From an uncultured Clostridia bacterium (GTDB taxonomy: Bacteria; Bacillota_A; Clostridia; TANB77; CAG-508), in assembly GCA_934130705.1 (NCBI GenBank), contig CAKOYL010000017.1, forward strand, positions 1 through 15,716: 15,716 nt of DNA. Direction: 5' to 3'. The position numbers and the translations under genes are program-made. This document shows, piece after piece, positions 5,752-13,158 of the stretch. The notes beneath the pieces were generated by a model. The model was not told where the DNA came from, did not search any database, and saw only the letters and a list, made by a program, of their open reading frames with translations. Position 1 is the stretch's first letter. Each line of letters opens with the position of its first letter.

Positions 5752-7737
5752 TTATTCAGCTGTATATGAATTAACATTACTATAAACTAATGTATATCCT
5801 CCATCATTTTTCAATACACCATCTATATAAACTTTTACAGTTGTTGTTCCTGTTCCCTTAGCATTTCCTACTGCTATTGCTGTTTCTGAAGCACTTACTG
5901 TCTTTGAATATATTGTATCATCTCCAACTTTTACTTCTAATTTAACATTTTTTACTTTTTTATCATTTGCTGTATTATTTGTGCTATTTGTTGCTGAAGA
6001 TGTTTCTTCATAAATATTTCCATCTAATAGTGATTTAACATTTACTTTTATTGGTATTGATTTTGTTTCTGCTAATTTATTTACTGTTATTGTTACTGTT
6101 GTTCCTTCATCTACAACATTTCCAACCTCTATACTTTGTTTTAATACTACTCCATTATCTTTAGATGAATCTTCACTATATCCAATATTTACAACTAAAT
6201 TTAATGCTTCTAAAGCTGATTTTGCATCTGCTTCTTTTTTTCCTGTTACATCAATCATTGTAACTTGTTTTATTCCTGTTCCAGTGCTTACATGTATTTT
6301 TACTGTATCTCCAGCATTAGCTTCAGAATTAGCTTCTGTTTCTTGACTTATTACATAACCTTCTTCTACTTTTTTGCTTGTTTCTTCTACTACTTCTGCT
6401 TTTAATTTTGCATCTTCTAATGCTTGTATTGCTTCATCTTCTTTCATTCCTGCAACTTTAGGTACTTTTGTTTTTTCTGTTCCTTTACTTATTACTACTT
6501 TAACTGTACTTCCTTCTTTTACATTGTTGTATTTTTCCATATATGTAGGATCTTGGCTTATTACATGCCCTTCTTCTACTTCTGTGTTATATTCTTCTGA
6601 AGAAACTTCAAATTTTAATTTTTGAGCTTCTACTGTTTTCTTTGCTTCTTCTTGAGTTAATCCAACAACATTTGGTAATTCTACTTCTTTAGGATTTGTT
6701 ATATTTAAGAATAATGTTGTTCCACCGAATGCTACACAGAATAAAATAATTATACCTAAGAATATGCTTAATGCTTTATGTTCTTTTATAAATTCTTTAA
6801 ATTTACTATCTTTTTTTGTATTTTTATTTGCATTTTCATAATCTCTTGTTGAAATTCTTTGTGTTTTTGCTGTTGCATCATAATTTACTTCTTCTACAAA
6901 ATCTCCTGATGGATTTTTTAATGCCATTCTTAAATCTTGTAACATTTCAGTTGCTGTTTGATATCTAAGCATTGGATCTTTTTTTAATGCTTTCATTATT
7001 ATTTTGTCTATAGCTTCTGGTAAATTAGGATTTTCCTCTATTGGAGGTATTGGATCTTCTTGCATATGTTTTAAGGCTACTGATACTGGTGTGTCAGCAT
7101 CAAATGGTACTTTTCCTGTTACCATTTCATACATTACCACTCCAAGAGAATATAGGTCTGATTTAGCATCTGTGTATCCACCTCTTGCATGTTCAGGTGA
7201 AAAGTAATGTACTGAACCTATTGTTGTTCCAAAAGCTGTTATTGTTGAATTTGAAACTGCTTTTGCTATTCCAAAATCTGTTACTTTTGCTATTCCATCT
7301 TCTGTTATTATTATATTATGTGGTTTTATATCTCTATGTATGATATTATTTTTATGTGCCATTTCTAATGCTGAAGCTATTTGTATTGCAACATTTACTG
7401 ACCATTTCCATGGTAATGGTCCTCTTTCTTCTACTATTATTTCTTTTAATGTTTTTCCTTGTATTAATTCCATTACTATATAATATACTCCGTTGTCTAC
7501 TCCAACATCATATATTGAAACTATATTAGGGTGTGTTAATCTTGCTGCTGATTGTGCTTCTGTTTCAAATCGTCTGATAAATTCTTCATCTGTTGTAAAT
7601 TCATCCCTAAGTATTTTTACAGCTACATATCTCTTTAAAACTAAATCTGTTGCTCTATATACTGTTGCCATTCCCCCATTTCCAATTTTATTGATGATTT
7701 CGTATCTGTCTCCTAATACTTTTCCTTCTAAATTCAT
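5752..7737 (-). CDS. prkC: Serine/threonine protein kinase with PASTA repeats (PrkC/PknB type)
   Basis: This membrane kinase phosphorylates proteins in response to cell-wall fragments or lipid II in relatives. Its 661 residues contain a Hanks-type kinase (about 11-270): glycine loop GNGGMATVY (19-27), Lys41 in AVKIL, helix-C Glu60, HRDIKPHN (134-141, Asp136 catalytic), DFG (154-156), Thr-rich activation loop and SPEH. A basic juxtamembrane stretch leads to one membrane segment (about 323-345). Outside are three PASTA repeats (about 352-419, 420-487, 488-555), then about 100 residues with a Ser/Thr/Asn linker (about 580-594) and a beta-rich end, perhaps Ig-like as in some PrkC proteins. All catalytic residues are intact. 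prpC lies 36 bases upstream in the same operon, and GGGAGAGG precedes the ATG. A terminator follows the stop. Confidence 0.97.
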   Translation of the reverse strand: MNLEGKVLGDRYEIINKIGNGGMATVYRATDLVLKRYVAVKILRDEFTTDEEFIRRFETEAQSAARLTHPNIVSIYDVGVDNGVYYIVMELIQGKTLKEIIVEERGPLPWKWSVNVAIQIASALEMAHKNNIIHRDIKPHNIIITEDGIAKVTDFGIAKAVSNSTITAFGTTIGSVHYFSPEHARGGYTDAKSDLYSLGVVMYEMVTGKVPFDADTPVSVALKHMQEDPIPPIEENPNLPEAIDKIIMKALKKDPMLRYQTATEMLQDLRMALKNPSGDFVEEVNYDATAKTQRISTRDYENANKNTKKDSKFKEFIKEHKALSIFLGIIILFCVAFGGTTLFLNITNPKEVELPNVVGLTQEEAKKTVEAQKLKFEVSSEEYNTEVEEGHVISQDPTYMEKYNNVKEGSTVKVVISKGTEKTKVPKVAGMKEDEAIQALEDAKLKAEVVEETSKKVEEGYVISQETEANSEANAGDTVKIHVSTGTGIKQVTMIDVTGKKEADAKSALEALNLVVNIGYSEDSSKDNGVVLKQSIEVGNVVDEGTTVTITVNKLAETKSIPIKVNVKSLLDGNIYEETSSATNSTNNTANDKKVKNVKLEVKVGDDTIYSKTVSASETAIAVGNAKGTGTTTVKVYIDGVLKNDGGYTLVYSNVNSYTAE

Positions 7738-7773
7738 ATTTAACCTCTCCCTCTCAGTTTTATATGTGGACTG

Positions 7774-8511
7774 CTATATATTTTTTATTATAACAACTGT
7801 TATATTGTCATATCCTCCATTGTCATTTGCACGTTGTACTAAGTCTTTTGATGCTTGTTCTATATTCTTTTTACTTGCCATTTGATATATTGTTTCTTGA
7901 TCTATCATATTAGTTAATCCATCTGAGCACATAATTAATATATCATCTTTTAAAAATCCTTTTACCATTACATCTGGTTCAACAAACGCATTACATCCTA
8001 ATGCTTTCATAAGCATATTTTTTTGTGGATGATGTGCTGCTTCTTCTTTTGTTATTGTTCCCTCTTTAACTAATTTTTGTACATAACTATGGTCTTGTGT
8101 TAATTTTCTAATAAAATCTTTTCTAATTCTATATATTCTACTATCTCCTATATGTCCAATATACACTTTATTATTATATATTAAACATATTTCAAGTGTA
8201 GTACCCATTCCTTGTAATTCAGGCTTTTCTTTTGATTTTTCATATACTACCATATTGGCATATTCCATACTACTTCCAATTAATTGTATTATACTATCTC
8301 TATCTTTTTCTATATCTTTAAAATTATTTTTTATATAATTTTTTGCTGTTTCTACTGCTAATTTACTAGCTATCTCTCCACCATTGTATCCGCCCATACC
8401 ATCAGCTAATATGTATAATTGGATTTCATCTAATGAATTTGATATATAGTAATAGTCTTGATTCATTTCTCTGACTTTTCCTTGGTCAGATTTTGCATAG
8501 GCCTGTATCAT
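7774..8511 (-). CDS. prpC: PP2C-family protein phosphatase (PrpC/Stp type)
   Basis: This soluble metal-dependent Ser/Thr phosphatase reverses phosphorylation by the adjacent kinase PrkC. The 245 residues carry the PP2C motifs: Arg14-Asn17-Asp19 in REMNQD, ADGMGGYNGGE (Asp37, Gly38), GHIGDSRIYRI (Asp123), CSDGLTNMI (Asp197) and DNITVVII (Asp235), so both metal ions should be bound. The ATG at 8511 is preferred to one six codons earlier (8529) because GAGGTG lies five bases ahead of it and it gives the usual N terminus, MIQAYAKSDQG. It is the first gene of the prpC-prkC operon, with a promoter at 8561-8589, divergent from deoD. Confidence 0.96.
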   Translation of the reverse strand: MIQAYAKSDQGKVREMNQDYYYISNSLDEIQLYILADGMGGYNGGEIASKLAVETAKNYIKNNFKDIEKDRDSIIQLIGSSMEYANMVVYEKSKEKPELQGMGTTLEICLIYNNKVYIGHIGDSRIYRIRKDFIRKLTQDHSYVQKLVKEGTITKEEAAHHPQKNMLMKALGCNAFVEPDVMVKGFLKDDILIMCSDGLTNMIDQETIYQMASKKNIEQASKDLVQRANDNGGYDNITVVIIKNI

Positions 8512-8516
8512 TATTT

Positions 8517-8522
8517 CACCTC
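8517..8522 (-). promoter_or_regulatory. Ribosome binding site fixing the prpC start
   Basis: GAGGTG lies just ahead of the ATG at 8511 and inside the six-codon extension that begins at 8529. It supports the shorter product. Confidence 0.7.
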
Positions 8523-8560
8523 TGTTCATTTGTGTTTAGCTATTATATTTTTCATTTTAT

Positions 8561-8589
8561 TTTATATCACAACTTATTGTTTTTTGCAA
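8561..8589 (-). promoter_or_regulatory. Promoter of prpC-prkC
   Basis: TTGCAA, a 17-base spacer and TATAAA, with TGA before the -10, face prpC. A second choice in the same spacer is TTGTGA with TATAAT (8547-8542) at 19 bases. Either leaves a short leader. Confidence 0.5.
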
Positions 8590-8632
8590 TAGTATTTTTT
8601 ATAGAATGTAAATAACTTTTTTAATTTTTGTC

Positions 8633-8661
8633 TTGTATTTTTATCTTTGTTGAAGTATACT
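8633..8661 (+). promoter_or_regulatory. Promoter of deoD
   Basis: TTGTAT (8633-8638), a 17-base spacer and TATACT (8656-8661) face deoD. The predicted start is near 8668, about 32 bases before the ATG, which has AAGGAGG (8686-8692). Confidence 0.55.
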
Positions 8662-8699
8662 TTAATCTGAAAAATATTAAATTTTAAGGAGGTTTTTAT

Positions 8700-9422
8700 A
8701 TGTCAACACCACATAATTCAGCTCAAAAAGGAGATATCGCAAAAACAGTAATAATGCCTGGTGATCCTTTAAGAGCAAAATATATTGTTGAGAATTTTTT
8801 TGATGATTACAAGCTTGTTAATGATGTTAGAGGTATGTATGCCTATACTGGTAAATATAAAGAAAAAGAGATTTCTGTAATGGCTTCAGGTATGGGAATG
8901 CCTAGTATGGGAATTTATAGTTATGAATTATTTAAGTTTTATGATGTAGAAAATATTATTAGAATTGGCTCTTGCGGAGCTTACTTACCTAATTTAAAAC
9001 TATTTGATATTATTCTTAGTGAAAATGTATTTTCAGAAAGTAATTATGCTTTAACTTTAAATAATGATAATTGTCATATTATTAATTCTAATTCTGAATT
9101 AAATTCTGTTATTGAAGATGTTGCAAAAAAAGATAATTTAAACTTATTTAAAGGAAATACTGTTTGTACAGATTGTTTTGATATTTATATGACTGATGTT
9201 AATAAGTTCTTATCAAGAGTTCCTGATGGATTTAATCCTATTTCCGCTGAAATGGAAGCTTTTGCTTTATTTTATAATGCAAAACTTTTAAATAAAAAAG
9301 CTTCATGCTTAATGAGTGTAGTAGATTCTAAATTTATTAGTGAAGTTGCTACAACGGATGAAAGACAAAATGGATTGAATAATATGATTAAATTAGCTTT
9401 AGATAGTGCAATATTATTATAA
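8700..9422 (+). CDS. deoD: Purine-nucleoside phosphorylase, DeoD type
   Basis: This hexameric cytoplasmic enzyme splits purine (deoxy)nucleosides with phosphate, giving free base and (deoxy)ribose 1-phosphate for salvage. The 240-residue length is normal. Family residues are seen: His5 in STPHN, phosphate-site Gly21 and Arg25 in MPGDPLRAKY, Arg44, Arg88 and Ser91 in RIGSCGAY, the nucleoside-binding AEMEAFAL (Glu184, Met185, Glu186), and the catalytic Asp209 in SVVDSKF, followed by TTDERQ. It is transcribed alone, with its own promoter and AAGGAGG ahead, and ends at a bidirectional terminator shared with greA. It is one of only two plus-strand genes in the window. Confidence 0.96.
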   Translation: MSTPHNSAQKGDIAKTVIMPGDPLRAKYIVENFFDDYKLVNDVRGMYAYTGKYKEKEISVMASGMGMPSMGIYSYELFKFYDVENIIRIGSCGAYLPNLKLFDIILSENVFSESNYALTLNNDNCHIINSNSELNSVIEDVAKKDNLNLFKGNTVCTDCFDIYMTDVNKFLSRVPDGFNPISAEMEAFALFYNAKLLNKKASCLMSVVDSKFISEVATTDERQNGLNNMIKLALDSAILL

Positions 9423-9423
9423 A

Positions 9424-9462
9424 AAAAGATTTTGAGACTTGTTTTTAGTCTCAAAATCTTTT
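9424..9462. terminator. Bidirectional terminator between deoD and greA
   Basis: AAAAGATTTTGAGAC (9424-9438) pairs with GTCTCAAAATCTTTT (9448-9462) across a nine-base loop. A- and T-rich ends allow stopping of both convergent genes. The greA stop codon overlaps its right arm. Confidence 0.88.
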
Positions 9463-9937
9463 ACTTTGTTATATCTAATATTTTATATTTCATTATTCCT
9501 GCTGGTGCATTTACATCAACTACATGATTCTTTTTTGCTCCTAATAATGCTGAACCTAGAGGTGATTCATTTGAAATTTTATTTTCTGCTAAATTTACTT
9601 CTGTTGAACCAACTATAGTATATTCTATTTCTTCGTTAAATTCCATATCTAATACTTTTACTGTATTTCCTACTTGTACAGTGTCTGTATCAATTTCTTT
9701 TTCATCGATTATTTTTGCATGTCTTAATTTGTTTTCTAATTCTGCAATTTTTCCTTCATTTTCAGCTTGTGCATTTTTAGCTTCATCATATTCAGAGTTT
9801 TCTGATAAATCGCCAAATCCTAAAGCTACTTTTATTCTTTCTGCTATTTCAGTTCTTTTTTCTGTTTTTAAATAATTTAATTCTTTGTCTAGATTATCAT
9901 ATCCTTCTTGTGTAAGGATTACGTCTTTTTCTTCCAT
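9461..9937 (-). CDS. greA: Transcription elongation factor GreA
   Basis: GreA enters the secondary channel of RNA polymerase and stimulates transcript cleavage in backtracked complexes. With the start chosen here it has 158 residues, the standard length. The N-terminal coiled coil (about 10-75) carries the tip motif [13 protein letters not shown] with acidic Asp43 and Glu46, which act in cleavage. The FKBP-like C-terminal domain follows ([29 protein letters not shown]). An in-frame ATG five codons earlier (9952) overlaps the Shine-Dalgarno sequence GGAGGG (9950-9945), which is well spaced for the ATG at 9937. It has its own promoter just after pgsA and a shared terminator with deoD. Confidence 0.97.
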   Translation of the reverse strand: MEEKDVILTQEGYDNLDKELNYLKTEKRTEIAERIKVALGFGDLSENSEYDEAKNAQAENEGKIAELENKLRHAKIIDEKEIDTDTVQVGNTVKVLDMEFNEEIEYTIVGSTEVNLAENKISNESPLGSALLGAKKNHVVDVNAPAGIMKYKILDITK

Positions 9938-9944
9938 GTTCTTT

Positions 9945-9950
9945 CCCTCC
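9945..9950 (-). promoter_or_regulatory. Ribosome binding site fixing the greA start
   Basis: GGAGGG lies seven bases before the ATG at 9937. The upstream in-frame ATG at 9952 overlaps this site and would add five residues not usual for GreA. Confidence 0.75.
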
Positions 9951-9970
9951 ATTTTTTAGACTTGTATTAT

Positions 9971-9999
9971 ATATTACGGCAGATTTATTTTTTTGTCAA
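9971..9999 (-). promoter_or_regulatory. Promoter of greA
   Basis: Consensus TTGACA (9999-9994), a 17-base spacer and TAATAT (9976-9971) lie between pgsA and greA. A TATAAT lies four bases further downstream at a 21-base spacing. I see no terminator between pgsA and this promoter, so read-through from the envelope operon is also possible. Confidence 0.7.
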
Positions 10000-10006
10000 G
10001 TGATTT

Positions 10007-10600
10007 TTAGTCTTTTAACAAATCTTTTCCTTCTTTTAAGTATTCATATCCTGAGAATATTGTTGCTATTGTTTGTATTATCATCATTATTGTTACTATT
10101 AAATTTAGGATAAATGAAAATCCTGTTAATTCACCTGAAAAACATTTTCCAAATGTGTTTACATCAACAAATGCTAATATTATTGCAATCATTTGTGTTA
10201 CTGTTTTTAATTTTCCCCAAACTGATGCTGCAACTACTTTTCCACCTTTTTCAACAGCAATTAATCTATAACCTGATACAATAAACTCTCTTGCTAATAC
10301 TATTACTGGAATCCATGCTGGTAATTTGTCAAATTCTACTAGCATTAGCATTGCTGCTAATACTAATATTTTGTCTGCTATTGGATCTAGAAATTTTCCA
10401 AATGTTGTTACTTGATTTCTGCTTCTTGCTATATATCCGTCTAATTTGTCTGTTATAGATGCAATTATAAATATAATATCTATTATTATATAGCTTAATG
10501 GTATTCCTAATATTTCATTATTTATTCCTAAAAATGGAACTATTACCATTAATGGTACTAATATCATTCTAAAAATTGTTAATTTATTTGCTAAATTCAT
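10007..10600 (-). CDS. pgsA: CDP-diacylglycerol--glycerol-3-phosphate 3-phosphatidyltransferase
   Basis: PgsA makes phosphatidylglycerol phosphate from CDP-diacylglycerol and glycerol 3-phosphate, the committed step to phosphatidylglycerol and cardiolipin, in the cytoplasmic membrane. The 197-residue protein has several membrane segments and the full CDP-alcohol phosphotransferase signature: Asp51, Asp54, Gly55 and Arg59 in DKLDGYIAR, then Gly68, Asp72 and Asp76 in GKFLDPIAD. The N terminus MNLANKLTIFRM is typical. It is the last gene of the ftsEX operon, 15 bases after ctpA, with its AGGAG lying at the ctpA stop. Other phosphotransferases share the signature, but length and N terminus favour PgsA. 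Confidence 0.95.
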   Translation of the reverse strand: MNLANKLTIFRMILVPLMVIVPFLGINNEILGIPLSYIIIDIIFIIASITDKLDGYIARSRNQVTTFGKFLDPIADKILVLAAMLMLVEFDKLPAWIPVIVLAREFIVSGYRLIAVEKGGKVVAASVWGKLKTVTQMIAIILAFVDVNTFGKCFSGELTGFSFILNLIVTIMMIIQTIATIFSGYEYLKEGKDLLKD

Positions 10601-10615
10601 TTCCTTTTACTCCTT

Positions 10616-11824
10616 TTATTTTAGCATTTCTATTGCTTTTTGTAGTTGTGTATCTTCTTCTTCTTTTATATTTAATACACTTGTTACACTATCTGGTAAT
10701 TTTACTTCTTCATCTGGCGCTATTCCGACTTTATGAATTTTATTTCTATTTGGTGTTTGATATTCTTCTATTGTAACTTTTAGACCACTGCCATCACTAA
10801 GTTTTAAGATTTGTTGTATTACACCTTTTCCATATGTTGTTGTTCCTACTGTTTTTGCTTTTCCTAAATCTTTTAATGCTCCTGCTAATATTTCTGATGC
10901 ACTTGCTGTGTTTTCGTTTGTTAATATTATTATTGGCATATTTATTATTTGATCTGTTTTTGCCTTTTTTACTGTTTCTTTGTTATTTTTGTCTACTTCA
11001 TATAATAATACAGAATCTTTGTCTGCAACATAATCCGCTATTTCTAGTGCTTGATCTACTATTCCGCCACCATTATTTCTCAAATCTATTATTAATGATT
11101 TAATTCCTTGTTTGTTTAGTTCTTCAAATTTGTTTTTGAAGTCTTCTGCTGTTGTTTCGTCAAATGATGTAAAATTTATATATCCTATATTATTTGAAAG
11201 CACTTTTCCTTCTACTTGGTTTACTTTTACTTTTTCTCTTTTTAATTCATATTCTTTTGTTTCTGTTCCTCTTAAAATTTCTATTTTTACTGTTGTACCT
11301 TCTTCACCTTTTATTTTGTTAGATGCTGTTGTCATATCATCTGCACTATAACTTACCCCATCAACAGTTAAAATAAGGTCTCCTGCTTGTATACCAGCTT
11401 TTTCTGCCGGACTTTCTTTTATAGGTGCTAATACTTGTATTTTATCTTTTTCTGTATTTTTTACCATATAAATTCCTATTCCGACAAAATTTCCCATTGT
11501 GTCACTTAGATAATCTTCCATTTCGTCAGCAGAAATATATTCAGTATATGGATCTCCCAATCCTTCTATGTATCCTTTTATTGCTCCTTCTTTTAGTTTA
11601 TCTTCATCAATATCTCCTAAATAATATTTGTCTATTATTTCTCTATATTTTGATAATGTTGAAGCTATATCTTTACTATTTGATGTACTCTTTGTTGATA
11701 CTGTTATAGGATTATTTACAAAATATGTATATAATGATATTGATGTTATCAAGAATGTTATAAATATTGTTAATGCTATAATCATTATCATTTTATAAAT
11801 TCCATTTTTTCTGTTTTTTTCCAT
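10616..11824 (-). CDS. ctpA: S41-family C-terminal processing peptidase
   Basis: This is an exported, membrane-anchored serine protease of the CtpA/CtpB/Prc family, which trims or degrades proteins outside the membrane. Its 402 residues comprise an N-terminal anchor (about 11-35), a helical part (about 50-105), a PDZ domain (about 112-200, with GIGIYM and ESPAEKAGIQAGDLI), the S41 core and a short acidic tail. Catalytic residues are Ser308 in NENTASASEI, Lys333 in TYGKGVIQQ and Gln337. It follows two M23 peptidases in the ftsEX operon, after a 96-base gap holding a perfect hairpin. In other bacteria such proteases process regulators or clear wall hydrolases, so the M23 proteins are candidate substrates by inference. 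AAAGGTGTGG precedes the start. The gene name is generic for the family. Confidence 0.92.
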   Translation of the reverse strand: MEKNRKNGIYKMIMIIALTIFITFLITSISLYTYFVNNPITVSTKSTSNSKDIASTLSKYREIIDKYYLGDIDEDKLKEGAIKGYIEGLGDPYTEYISADEMEDYLSDTMGNFVGIGIYMVKNTEKDKIQVLAPIKESPAEKAGIQAGDLILTVDGVSYSADDMTTASNKIKGEEGTTVKIEILRGTETKEYELKREKVKVNQVEGKVLSNNIGYINFTSFDETTAEDFKNKFEELNKQGIKSLIIDLRNNGGGIVDQALEIADYVADKDSVLLYEVDKNNKETVKKAKTDQIINMPIIILTNENTASASEILAGALKDLGKAKTVGTTTYGKGVIQQILKLSDGSGLKVTIEEYQTPNRNKIHKVGIAPDEEVKLPDSVTSVLNIKEEEDTQLQKAIEMLK

Positions 11825-11850
11825 TTTTTACCACACCTTTCATAAATTTT

Positions 11851-11871
11851 GAGCGGAACATTATTCCGCTC
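11851..11871 (-). other. GC-rich hairpin between M23 peptidase 2 and ctpA
   Basis: GAGCGGAA (11851-11858) and TTCCGCTC (11864-11871) form a perfect 8-bp stem with a five-base loop, unusually GC-rich for this region. On the minus (transcript) strand AAAATTTATG follows, not a T-run, so it is not a standard terminator for the operon. It may be an RNA stability or processing site, or a partial terminator. Confidence 0.5.
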
Positions 11872-11920
11872 TATTTTAGAATATTATTTTATATAATTTT
11901 TATTACTTATTTCTTATTAA

Positions 11921-13144
11921 TTATGGCAGATAAGCTGCTGGATTAACTCTATTGCTATAATATCCTGGACTTGTTCTTACTTCAAAGTGTAAATGTGGTC
12001 CTGTTGAATTTCCTGTAGTTCCAACTCTCATTATCTGTTGTCCTTGTTTTACAGTTTGTCCTTGTGATACGCTAATTGAACCAGCTTGTCCATGTGCATA
12101 TAGTGTATATAGATTACTTGATGGATGATACAAAATTATGTAATTTCCGTAACTTGTTGTTAATGCTGCTGTTGTTACAACAATTCCATCTGCTACTGCA
12201 TAGACTGGCATTCCATTTACTCCTGATGCTCCGAAATCAACAGCACCATGGTAACTTCCTGATGAATAATACATTCCTGTTGTTATGTAACTATTAACAG
12301 GTTTTATAAATCCTGCTGAGCTAGTTCCACTATTTGAACTAGAATTATTTGAAGATGAATTATTATGCTTTTTCTTAGCCTCTTCTGCTGCTTTTCTTGC
12401 TGCTTCTATTTGTGCTTTCATAGATTGTATTTTTTGATCTATTGCAACATTGTCTTTTTGTAATTCTGCTATTTGATTTTGTAATTCTTGCTCTTCCGCT
12501 GATAATTTTGAAACTTTAGCATCTTTTTCTGCTTTAGCATCTTTCAATTGTGTTGCTACACTTTCTTTACTTGCCTTTGCTGTTGTTAATTCTTGCTTAC
12601 TATTTTCTAATTCTTTTTTTGCATTTTCTATTTCTTCTTTTTGTTTTTGTATTCTTTGTAACATTTCTGAATCATATTGTGTAACTTCTGAAACTAGATA
12701 GTAATTAGATATGAAATCAGTTATACTTTGTGAACTAAGTAGTACATCTAAATAAGATGTTTCTCCTGTTTCGTATACAGCTACGATTCTCTGTTCTAAT
12801 GTTTTTTGTTGTTCTTGATAATCGTTTTCAGCTTTTTCTAACTTACTTTCCTCTTCTTTTATTTTTGCATTTGCATCATCAATCTGCGTATCTAATGATG
12901 AAATTTGTCCTTGATATTCTGTTATTTGACTATTTAATGTTTCTACTTCTTTTAATGTTTCATCTTTTATTTCTTGTACTTCTTCTTTTTTTTGTTCTGT
13001 TTCTTTTATTTTGTTGTTATTTTCTTGTTGTTGACTTTGTTGTTCACTTATATCTGATTGAGTTACTGCTAAAGAAATATTAAAACTTGTTAAAAATATT
13101 ATTAATATTGAAACTACTATTAATTTTTGACATATATTTTTCAT
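11921..13144 (-). CDS. M23 (LytM) peptidoglycan endopeptidase with PcsB-like coiled coil, paralog 2
   Basis: This is an exported cell-wall hydrolase. Its 407 residues comprise a signal peptide (about 1-26, ending SLA), a long coiled coil (about 30-258) and an Asn/Ser-rich linker (260-277). The C-terminal LytM domain has its zinc ligands intact: His299 and Asp303 in HGAVD, and His386 in the HLH motif with His384; His351 is in LYAHG. Unlike EnvC, whose site is degenerate, this domain should be catalytic. The segment GETSYLDVLLSSQSITDFIS (127-146) matches one in its upstream neighbour and resembles the part of PcsB-like proteins that meets FtsX. It starts 14 bases after that neighbour with AGGAGG. 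I infer that FtsEX gates it. No gene name is secure. Confidence 0.9.
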   Translation of the reverse strand: MKNICQKLIVVSILIIFLTSFNISLAVTQSDISEQQSQQQENNNKIKETEQKKEEVQEIKDETLKEVETLNSQITEYQGQISSLDTQIDDANAKIKEEESKLEKAENDYQEQQKTLEQRIVAVYETGETSYLDVLLSSQSITDFISNYYLVSEVTQYDSEMLQRIQKQKEEIENAKKELENSKQELTTAKASKESVATQLKDAKAEKDAKVSKLSAEEQELQNQIAELQKDNVAIDQKIQSMKAQIEAARKAAEEAKKKHNNSSSNNSSSNSGTSSAGFIKPVNSYITTGMYYSSGSYHGAVDFGASGVNGMPVYAVADGIVVTTAALTTSYGNYIILYHPSSNLYTLYAHGQAGSISVSQGQTVKQGQQIMRVGTTGNSTGPHLHFEVRTSPGYYSNRVNPAAYLP

Positions 13145-13158
13145 ATGTTCCTCCTATT

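Noticed and set aside
10576..11709. Hydrophobic plus-strand frames opposite pgsA and ctpA
   Set aside because: Leu-rich strings arise from reading AT-rich coding DNA backwards; no start signals, and the minus genes show clear catalytic motifs.
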